Origin: CAYYFX01 sp964471155 | GTDB lineage: Bacteria > ARS69 | Length of the DNA: 21,260 nt | Reading direction: 5' to 3' | Assembly (NCBI GenBank): GCA_964471155.1 | Contig: CAYYFX010000069.1 | Coordinates: 1 to 21,260 of the forward strand | Part shown: piece by piece, positions 15,540 through 21,260 of the stretch | Numbering within the stretch: position 1 is the first letter of the stretch | Layout of the letters: every line of letters begins with the position of its first letter | Made by a program: the position numbers and the translations under genes | The notes under the pieces: model-generated | What the model was told of the DNA's origin: nothing | The model's input: the letters and a program-made list of their open reading frames with translations, nothing else | The model's database searches: none

Positions 15540-16357
15540 GGCGCGCGCCGGCCTGGGCCTTCGCGCTCCTCGTGCTCGCGGCGCCTGGACGCGCGGCGTT
15601 CGAGCGTCCGCCGTACGACGCGGAGTCCGCCGCGCTCGGCGGTCTCGTGGCCACGTCCATGGACCCGGTGTGGGGAAATCCGGCCGCGCCGGCCGGCGGC
15701 CTGCACGTCGGGGCGATTGCATGCCATCCCTTCGGCCTGGCGGAGCTGACCGAGGCGCAGGCGGGCGTCCGGGGGGCGCTCGCCGGCGTCGCGCTGGGGG
15801 CCGGCGCGCGGCGCTTCGGGTCGGACCTGTACGCGGAACGCGAGGCCCGCGTCACGGCGGCGTTCGGCCGCGCCGGCTCGCGGATCGGCGCCGCGGTCCG
15901 CGTGCTGGAGGCCTCGGGCGCGGGCTTCGCCGCGGTCCGCACGGCGGCGGCGGATGCCGGCGTGCGCGCGACGGTGGCCGGGTTGGAGATCGGCGCCGTC
16001 GTCGACGCGGTCGCCGGCGAGGTGCCGGGGGATCCCGGGGGAGCGGGGCGCCGTGCGGCGGTCGGGGTTCGGCGCACCGTCGCGTCCCTCACGGTGGCGC
16101 TGGAGGTGCAGCGGCGGGGCCGGGATCCGCTCTCGGGCGTGATCGGCGTCGCGTGGCGGCCCGCACCGCCGCTCCGCCTGTGGTCCGGTGCGCGCGGGGA
16201 TCCGGCGGAGCTGTCCTGGGGCTTCGCGGTGGGGGCCGGCGCCGCGGCCGGCGAGGTCGCCGTCACCCACACGGCGCCGCTGGCCCCCACGGTCCGGGTC
16301 GGGGTGACCCTGGGAGGCGCGACGGCCCGGCTCGCACCCGCCGGATACCGCAACTAG
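15536..16357 (+). CDS. Exported PorV/UPF0164-like outer-membrane barrel candidate
   Basis: The protein has 273 aa and starts at the ATG overlapping the previous stop (ATGA). A signal peptide is clear: MRRAPAWAFALLVLAAPGRA, cleavage near residue 20. The mature start 'SAALGGLVATSMDPVWGNPAAPAGG' resembles the ARAMGMGGA...WNPAGLA opening of PorV/PorQ and UPF0164-type outer-membrane proteins. The remainder alternates Gly- and Ala-rich short strands with charged turns, as expected of a beta-barrel. The domain call rests on this motif and composition, so it is moderate. Coupling to the lamin-tail/FlgD-like protein recalls type IX cargo and PorV-like shuttles, but no other secretion component is present in the window. 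Confidence 0.65.
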   Translation: MRRAPAWAFALLVLAAPGRAAFERPPYDAESAALGGLVATSMDPVWGNPAAPAGGLHVGAIACHPFGLAELTEAQAGVRGALAGVALGAGARRFGSDLYAEREARVTAAFGRAGSRIGAAVRVLEASGAGFAAVRTAAADAGVRATVAGLEIGAVVDAVAGEVPGDPGGAGRRAAVGVRRTVASLTVALEVQRRGRDPLSGVIGVAWRPAPPLRLWSGARGDPAELSWGFAVGAGAAAGEVAVTHTAPLAPTVRVGVTLGGATARLAPAGYRN

Positions 16358-16420
16358 CGCTCAATTCTTTGCTTCCGCGGCCGATGCAGGGAGGACGACG
16401 GGACCGGCAGGGGGATGGCC
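16358..16420 (+). promoter_or_regulatory. AT-richer leader before the HTH-HDOD operon
   Basis: This 63-bp gap contains a local AT-rich patch (CTCAATTCTTTGCTT, 16361-16375), unusual for this DNA. A purine-rich AGGGGG follows six bases before the ATG at 16421. It probably carries the promoter of the signalling cluster, but I cannot assign a -35/-10 pair. Confidence 0.3.
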
Positions 16421-16624
16421 ATGCCGAATGAGTGGATGAACGCGGGCGAGGCCGCAGCGTGCCTGCACATCACGCGGGCAACGCTGTACAAGCTCGTGCA
16501 TGACGGGCGGCTTCCTGCGCATCGCTTGCGGGGACGCTGGTACTTCCGCCCGCAGGACATCGAGGCGCTGTTCGCGGCGGCCGCGCCCGCCGCCGCCGCC
16601 GTGCCCTTCGGGGAGGCGGCATGA
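16421..16624 (+). CDS. Excisionase/MerR-type helix-turn-helix protein (67 aa)
   Basis: The protein is a single HTH_17-like domain. 'MNAGEAAACLHITRATLYKLVHDG' gives the two helices, with 'RLPAHRLRGRWYFRPQDIEALF' as the wing and following helix. These match the pattern of DNA-binding excisionase-family proteins (L-x-V-s-r-x-T-l-Y-k-l-v). The start at 16421 is preferred over ATG 16415 because AGGGGG ends six bases before it and abuts the earlier one. The last residues are a low-complexity Ala stretch. Its TGA overlaps the ATG of the HDOD gene (ATGA), so the two are made together. No integrase, transposon or phage gene is nearby, so a local regulator or DNA-targeting partner is more likely than a recombination directionality factor. 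Confidence 0.85.
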   Translation: MPNEWMNAGEAAACLHITRATLYKLVHDGRLPAHRLRGRWYFRPQDIEALFAAAAPAAAAVPFGEAA

Positions 16625-17538
16625 CCGTGTCCCCGGCGCCGCGCGACACCTCCAGCCGCGAGCTGAAGACCCTGCCCTCCACGATCAACGAGGAGCAGGT
16701 CAAGCGCGTCATCTCCGTGACCGGGAACCTGCCGCCCGTGCCGCACGTCGCCGCGAAGATGATGGAGCTCGTGGGGAAGGAGGACACCTCCGTCCGCGAC
16801 CTGCAGAAGGTCATCTCCGCGGACCAGGCGCTGACCGCGCGCATCCTGAAGATGGCCAACAGCGTCTTCTACAGCTTCGACCAGAAGATCACCACGCTCA
16901 CCCACGCCATCGTGATCCTCGGCTTCCGGGCCGTGCAGTCCATGGCCGTGGCGGCGTCCTCCCGCAGCCTGTTCGTGAAGAAGGGCGCGCAGTTCGGGCT
17001 GAAGGAGAAGCTGCTGTGGGAGCACTCCATGGCGGTGGCCATGGGCTGCCGGCAGATCGCGCGCCAGGTCGGCTACGAGAACGAGGAGGCCGCGTTCGTG
17101 GCGGGCCTGCTGCACGACATCGGCAAGGCCGTGCTGAACCAGGTGATCCCGAAGAAGTACGGGCGCATCGTGGAGCAGGTCTACAACGAGGGGAAGTCGT
17201 TCGCCGAGGTGGAGCAGGAGGTCCTGGGCTTCGATCACAGCCACATCGGCGCGCTGATCGCGCAGAAGTGGAACTTCGACTGGGACATGGTGGAGACCAT
17301 CGCCTACCACCATCGCCCGGAGGCGGAGTCCTCGGGCGCGGTCCTGGGCGCGGTGCTGGCGCTGGCGAACATCCTGGCCAAGCGGATGGGCGTGGGCCTG
17401 GAGCGGGCCATGGAGGACGGGAACGCCGCGGACCACTGGAGCGCGCGCACCCTGGGCCTGGACGAGACGGCCTGCCGCGAGATCCAGGAGATCATGCGGA
17501 CCGCGCTGGAGGAAGAGAAGAAGCTGTACGCCATCTGA
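16621..17538 (+). CDS. HDOD domain signalling protein
   Basis: The protein has 305 aa. The HDOD domain spans about residues 28-235. It opens with 'LPPVPHVAAKMMEL', continues through 'VISADQALTARILKMANS' and 'ITTLTHAIVILGFRAVQ', keeps 'GLLHDIGK' (His165, Asp166), and ends near 'YHHRPE' (229-234). HDOD domains are HD-superfamily relatives that generally lack proven phosphohydrolase activity and act as scaffolds in signalling, motility and stress control. No additional output domain is present. It is coupled to the HTH gene before it. It is clearly paralogous to the C-terminal half of the following 719-aa protein, 41 bp downstream, indicating local duplication. Confidence 0.93.
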   Translation: MTVSPAPRDTSSRELKTLPSTINEEQVKRVISVTGNLPPVPHVAAKMMELVGKEDTSVRDLQKVISADQALTARILKMANSVFYSFDQKITTLTHAIVILGFRAVQSMAVAASSRSLFVKKGAQFGLKEKLLWEHSMAVAMGCRQIARQVGYENEEAAFVAGLLHDIGKAVLNQVIPKKYGRIVEQVYNEGKSFAEVEQEVLGFDHSHIGALIAQKWNFDWDMVETIAYHHRPEAESSGAVLGAVLALANILAKRMGVGLERAMEDGNAADHWSARTLGLDETACREIQEIMRTALEEEKKLYAI

Positions 17539-17579
17539 GCGCCGCCTCCGCCCGGGCGCCATGAGGTCCGACCGCGCGC

Positions 17580-19739
17580 ATGATTCCCCCCGACGATCCC
17601 TTCCTGGACGACCCGGACGACGCGTCCGCGGACGGCGCGGAGCCGTCGCGCCTCCTGCGGGTGGTGGAGAAGCTGGTCAACGGGAACGCGGATCCCGAGA
17701 CCGACGGCTTCCTCACCGAGGTGGTCGCGGACATCGCGCGCCACACCACCTCGGGGCAGGCCGTGCTGTCGCTGGTGGACCCGGCCACGGGACTGCTGGA
17801 GGTGCGCTCGTCGCACGGCTTCGGCGCGTCGCCGCCCCCGGGGCTCGCCTGGATCGAGGACGGCATCCACGGGTGGGTGCGGCGCATCGGCTCGCCCGTC
17901 ATCGTGGACCCGGACACGTCCGCCGCCACCGCCTTCCCGCTGCTGGACTTCGAGCGCGGGCCGCTCGTGGTCTCGCCCATCCGCGTGGGCGGCACCACGC
18001 TCGGGGCGCTCAGCGTGCTCCGCCCGCTGCGGGAGGGCGGCTACGGCGAGGAGGACCTCCTCTTCCTGCAGACCGTCGGCGCGCTGCTCGGCGGCATGGT
18101 GGGCCACCGGCGCGCGGAGCTGCGCGGCCGGGACTCCATCCGTAAGACGATCGAGTCGCTCACGCTGGCGCTGGACGCGCGGGATCCCTACACCCGCGGC
18201 CACTCCCAGCGCGTGGCCATGTACAGCGTGGCCATCGCGAACGAGCTGGAGCAGGACAGCCACTGGTCCTTCGTGAAGGACATGCGGAACTCGCTGCTCA
18301 TGTCCGCGCTGCTGCACGACATCGGGAAGATCGGCATCCGCGACGAGATCCTGTTCAAGCCGGACAAGCTCACCGACGAGGAGTACGCCCTGATCAAGAC
18401 GCACCCCACGAAGGGCGCGGAGATCGTGCGGAACATCCCGGGCTTCGACGAGGACGTGATCGCGGGCATCCTGCAGCACCACGAGCGCTGGGACGGCAAG
18501 GGCTACCCCGCCGGCATCCCGGGCGACAAGATCCACATCTTCGGCCGCATCATCGGGCTGGCGGACGCGTTCGACGCGATCGTCACGAGCCGGCCGTACC
18601 ACGCGGGCGCGCCGTACCAGTTCGCGATGGGCCGCGTGCAGGAGCTGGCCGGAACCGCGTTCGACCCGGACGTCGTGAAGGCGATGATGCGCGCCTTCGC
18701 CGACCCCGAGGTCTGGAACGAGCTCGGCAGCATCTCGGACGACCGGCCCGTGGACGCGGCCGATCCGGTGAAGGCGGGCGCCGCCGGCGGGGACGGCGCC
18801 GGGCCGGCGGCCGGCGGCCCGGACGTCACCGAGCGCACGCTGCGCCGCATCTTCGGCCGCAGCATCAACGAGCTGCCCACGCTGCCGCACGTCGTGTCGC
18901 AGATCCTGGAGAAGACCCGCAACCAGAACACCCGCCTGGACGACCTGGTGAACCTCATCTCCACGGACCAGGCGCTGGTGTCCATGTTCCTGAAGCTCGT
19001 GAACTCCGCGTTCTACGGGTTCAGCCGGCGCATCACCACGCTGAAGCAGGCCATCACCCTGCTCGGCTTCCGCAGCGTGCGCAACGTCGTAGTGAACGCC
19101 GGCGTCGTGGGCATCTTCCGCAAGCGCACCTTCAACAACCGCTACCGGCTGCTCCTGTGGGACCACTCGGTGGCGTGCGCGGTGTGCGCGCGCATCCTCG
19201 CGGAGAAGACGGGCTACAACGCGCGCGAGGAGGCGTTCACCGCGGGCCTGCTGCACGACATCGGAAAGATCGTGATCGACCAGTACGCGCCCAAGGACTC
19301 CGCCTTCATCATGTCGAAGGTGGACGAAGGCGCGTCGGCGAAGGACGTGGAGCAGGAGCGGCTCGGCGTGGACCATACGAAGATCGGCGTGTGGATCGCG
19401 GAGCGCTGGCACCTGCCGAAGACGCTGTGCGCGGTGATCGAGTGGCATCACGAGCCGGACAAGGACCCGGCGGGAGCGGACTCGCAGCTCCTGCGGATCG
19501 TGGCCACGGCGAACGCCCTGTCGAGGATCCGGAAGGCTGCGGGGCCGCAGGACGTGGATGCGATCGCGGCGAGGTTCGCGGAGTCCCCGGACAACCTCCT
19601 GAAGCTGGATCCCGCCACGGCCCACGACGCCCTCGTCGCCACCTGGGAAGGCAAGGCGGACGCCATGCGCACCTTCGGCGGCATGTCCGGCGAGGTGGAA
19701 CGGGCCGAGGGCGGAGCGGGGCAGCCGGCGAGGGCGTGA
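17580..19739 (+). CDS. GAF - HD-GYP - HDOD fusion, probable cyclic-di-GMP phosphodiesterase
   Basis: The protein has 719 aa. An acidic N-terminus leads into a GAF-like sensory domain (about 25-180). A complete HD-GYP domain follows (about 190-375): 'GHSQRVAMYS', 'HDIGKIGIRDEILFKP' (His246, Asp247), 'HHERWDGKGYP' (300-310) and 'RIIGLADAFDAI'. All signature residues for c-di-GMP hydrolysis are present. A Gly/Ala-rich linker (about 398-415) joins an HDOD domain (about 425-640) with 'LPTLPHVVSQ', 'STDQALVSMFLKLVNS', 'GLLHDIGK' (His559, Asp560) and 'EWHHEPD'. Both HD-type cores look intact. This HDOD half resembles the free HDOD protein just upstream. The likely role is to convert a GAF-sensed signal into changed c-di-GMP and HDOD-mediated output in the cytoplasm. 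The start ATG has only a distant GAGG (13 bases). Confidence 0.93.
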   Translation: MIPPDDPFLDDPDDASADGAEPSRLLRVVEKLVNGNADPETDGFLTEVVADIARHTTSGQAVLSLVDPATGLLEVRSSHGFGASPPPGLAWIEDGIHGWVRRIGSPVIVDPDTSAATAFPLLDFERGPLVVSPIRVGGTTLGALSVLRPLREGGYGEEDLLFLQTVGALLGGMVGHRRAELRGRDSIRKTIESLTLALDARDPYTRGHSQRVAMYSVAIANELEQDSHWSFVKDMRNSLLMSALLHDIGKIGIRDEILFKPDKLTDEEYALIKTHPTKGAEIVRNIPGFDEDVIAGILQHHERWDGKGYPAGIPGDKIHIFGRIIGLADAFDAIVTSRPYHAGAPYQFAMGRVQELAGTAFDPDVVKAMMRAFADPEVWNELGSISDDRPVDAADPVKAGAAGGDGAGPAAGGPDVTERTLRRIFGRSINELPTLPHVVSQILEKTRNQNTRLDDLVNLISTDQALVSMFLKLVNSAFYGFSRRITTLKQAITLLGFRSVRNVVVNAGVVGIFRKRTFNNRYRLLLWDHSVACAVCARILAEKTGYNAREEAFTAGLLHDIGKIVIDQYAPKDSAFIMSKVDEGASAKDVEQERLGVDHTKIGVWIAERWHLPKTLCAVIEWHHEPDKDPAGADSQLLRIVATANALSRIRKAAGPQDVDAIAARFAESPDNLLKLDPATAHDALVATWEGKADAMRTFGGMSGEVERAEGGAGQPARA

Positions 19740-19773
19740 CCCGGCGGATTCGCCGTCCGCGTTCGCGCCGGGT
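19739..19773 (+). terminator. Inverted repeat after the GAF-HD-GYP-HDOD gene, possible terminator
   Basis: A perfect 8-base inverted repeat (ACCCGGCG / CGCCGGGT) with a 19-base loop begins at the last base of the TGA stop. It is followed by a C-rich rather than T-rich run. It is a good stem, but a poor intrinsic terminator in the classical sense. Confidence 0.4.
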
Positions 19774-19795
19774 CCCCCCGTTCCCCCGCCCGCGC

Positions 19796-19810
19796 TATCC
19801 TGCGCGCATG
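19796..19810 (+). promoter_or_regulatory. TATCCT -10 box placed for leaderless transcription of rarA
   Basis: TATCCT (19796-19801, a TANNNT-type -10) ends six bases before the rarA ATG, so transcription would begin at or next to the start codon. No purine-rich ribosome-binding site precedes this ATG, unlike most genes here. No -35 match is visible. Confidence 0.4.
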
Positions 19811-21142
19811 GGACTCTTCGATCCTCCCCCGCCCGAGGCCGGCCCGCCGCCCGAGGCCCCGCTCGCCGACCGGATGCGGCCGCGCCGCCTCGACGAGGTG
19901 ATCGGCCACGATGCCGTCGTCGGGCCGGGCGCCACCGTGCGGCGCGCGGTGCAGGCGGGGCGGTTGCCGTCGCTCCTGCTGTGGGGACCGCCGGGCTGCG
20001 GGAAGACGACGCTGGCGCGCGCGCTGGCGAAGGAGGTCGAGGCGGAGTTCCGGGAGATCTCCGCGGTGTCGTCCGGCGTGGCGGACCTGCGCGAGGCGGT
20101 GGCGGCGGCGCGCGAACGCCGCCGGCACGGGCACCGCACCGTGCTCTTCATCGACGAGATCCACCGTTTCAACAAGGCGCAGCAGGACGCCATCCTGCCC
20201 GCGGTGGAGAACGGCACCGTGATCCTGGTCGGCGCCACCACCGAGAACCCGTCCTTCGAGGTGAACGCGCCGCTGCGATCGCGCTGCCACGTGATCCGGC
20301 TGGAGCCGCTGGGCCGGGACGCGCTGTCCGCCATCCTGGAGCGCGCGCTGGCGGATCCGGAGCGCGGGCTCGGCGCCACCGGCGTCCCGATCGGCGACGA
20401 CGCGAAGGACGAGATCCTGCGGCGCGCGAACGGGGATGCGCGGATCGCGCTGAACCTGCTGGAGGCGTGCGCGTCCGCGGTGGCCGCGGGCGACGCGGTG
20501 GATCGCGAGGCGGTGGCCGCGTTCGCGCGCGAGAATACGGTCCTGTACGACCGCGCGTCCGGCCGGCACTTCGATCACGCGTCGGCGTTCCAGAAGAGCC
20601 TGCGCGGCTCCGACCCGGACGCCGCGCTGTACTGGATGGCGAAGATGCTCGTCGCCGGCGAGGATCCCCGCTTCGTGGCGCGACGTCTCGTGGTGACCGC
20701 GGCCGAGGACGTGGGGCTGGCGGACCCGCGCGCGCTGCAGGTGGCCGTGGCGGCCTTCCACGCGCTCGAGTTCCTCGGCATGCCGGAGGCGCGCATCCCG
20801 CTGGCGGAGGCGGCGATCTACGTGGCGACCGCGCCGAAGTCCAACAGCGCGGTGCGGTCGATCGACGCGGCGATGGGCGCCATCACCGACGGCGAGTCGC
20901 ACGAGGTGCCGCCGTTCCTGCGGATGACGGGCGGCGATGCGCGGGAGTATCGCTACCCGCACTCCGCCCCGGGGCACTTCCTGCCCGACGACTACCTGCC
21001 GCGGGAACTGCACGGGCGCGCGTTCTACGAGCCCGGCGAGCTCGGCGACGAGAAGGAGATCGCCCGGCGGGTGCGCGGGGCGCTGGGGCGCGGGCGCGGG
21101 CGCGGGGCGGATCCGGGGAGGCCGCCGGCGCGGGAGGAGTGA
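19808..21142 (+). CDS. rarA: Replication-associated recombination protein A (RarA/MgsA AAA+ ATPase)
   Basis: The protein has 444 aa, normal for RarA. It contains 'PLADRMRPRRLDEVIGH' at the start of the AAA+ module, Walker A 'GPPGCGKT' (60-67), Walker B 'LFIDEIHR' (113-120), sensor 1 'GATTENPS' (142-149) and the SRC region with Arg159. The C-terminal MgsA-type oligomerisation region is intact: 'FQKSLRGSDPDAALYWMAKML', 'AEDVGLADP', 'APKSNS' and 'YRYPHSAPGHFLPDDYLP'. RarA forms a clamp-loader-like tetramer that acts at stalled replication forks with SSB. The tail is a low-complexity Gly/Arg stretch. The ATG at 19808 is chosen because the protein begins with the usual 'MGLFD' sequence. It follows the signalling cluster after a 68-bp gap containing a hairpin, so it is probably a separate transcript. 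Confidence 0.95.
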   Translation: MGLFDPPPPEAGPPPEAPLADRMRPRRLDEVIGHDAVVGPGATVRRAVQAGRLPSLLLWGPPGCGKTTLARALAKEVEAEFREISAVSSGVADLREAVAAARERRRHGHRTVLFIDEIHRFNKAQQDAILPAVENGTVILVGATTENPSFEVNAPLRSRCHVIRLEPLGRDALSAILERALADPERGLGATGVPIGDDAKDEILRRANGDARIALNLLEACASAVAAGDAVDREAVAAFARENTVLYDRASGRHFDHASAFQKSLRGSDPDAALYWMAKMLVAGEDPRFVARRLVVTAAEDVGLADPRALQVAVAAFHALEFLGMPEARIPLAEAAIYVATAPKSNSAVRSIDAAMGAITDGESHEVPPFLRMTGGDAREYRYPHSAPGHFLPDDYLPRELHGRAFYEPGELGDEKEIARRVRGALGRGRGRGADPGRPPAREE

Positions 21143-21260
21143 CCGGGGGGGCGTTCCGGTCGTCTCGCGCGGATCGGCGGCGGGTCCGGCGCGCCGCGAA
21201 GGGTGGCGGCGGCGACCCCGTGGGGTTCTCCCCGGCGGGCGCTCGGCCTCCGCCGTCCGG
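21143..21260. other. Non-coding tail of the window after rarA
   Basis: No gene start is supported here. Two overlapping small hairpins are possible (ACCCCGTGGGGT, and GGGG-TTCT-CCCC at 21222-21233). They share the same GGGG run and so exclude each other; neither is followed by a T-run. Confidence 0.3.

Noticed and set aside
16421..16624. Excisionase-type HTH as a sign of a mobile element
   Set aside because: No integrase, attachment-site repeats, phage or transposase genes are visible. The gene is coupled to an HDOD gene, which points to signalling.

Overview
The window is about 21 kb of very GC-rich, densely coding bacterial DNA. I find no RNA gene, CRISPR array, insertion sequence or phage gene. 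Two secreted-type proteins end in FlgD/T9SS-like Ig modules, one with a BNR propeller and one with lamin-tail domains. Next to them are a PorV-like barrel candidate and multidomain HDOD/HD-GYP signalling proteins. This mix suggests a high-GC member of the FCB-related candidate phyla; Candidatus Eisenbacteria would fit. That assignment is inference from gene style, not from a marker gene.

Left edge (1-3827, + strand): the end of what looks like a defence or DNA-modification module. A protein cut by the window edge carries an HsdR-N-type PD-(D/E)XK nuclease fold. It is followed 10 bp later by a large DUF499 (COG1483-type) P-loop ATPase with a textbook Walker A and B, then by a small double zinc-ribbon (zf-TFIIB) protein. 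The methylase and helicase that usually accompany DUF499 would have to lie upstream, outside the window. The rows I hand-counted here are lower in GC than several downstream rows, consistent with an accessory origin.

Middle (3880-13652): a secreted BNR/Asp-box propeller protein, then a secreted cupin followed closely by a compact amidohydrolase-3 enzyme. A minus-strand block follows: the three-subunit proton-translocating transhydrogenase (pntAA-pntAB-pntB), an exported dienelactone-hydrolase-like enzyme packed 5 bp behind pntB, and a YigZ/IMPACT protein. A separate minus-strand class C26 glutamine-amidotransferase-like hydrolase is divergent from a 70-aa cysteine-rich zinc-finger protein.

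Right (13953-21142, + strand): a lamin-tail-domain protein overlaps (ATGA) an exported outer-membrane-barrel candidate. Then comes a signalling cluster: a 67-aa excisionase-type HTH protein overlaps (ATGA) an HDOD protein, followed by a 719-aa GAF-HD-GYP-HDOD fusion whose C-terminal half is a paralogue of the free HDOD protein. The window closes with the replication-fork AAA+ ATPase RarA, which may be expressed from a leaderless transcript.

Most of the window is recognisable. The parts most worth following up are the truncated DUF499/nuclease module, the HTH-HDOD-(GAF-HD-GYP-HDOD) signalling cluster, and the coupled lamin-tail/barrel pair.
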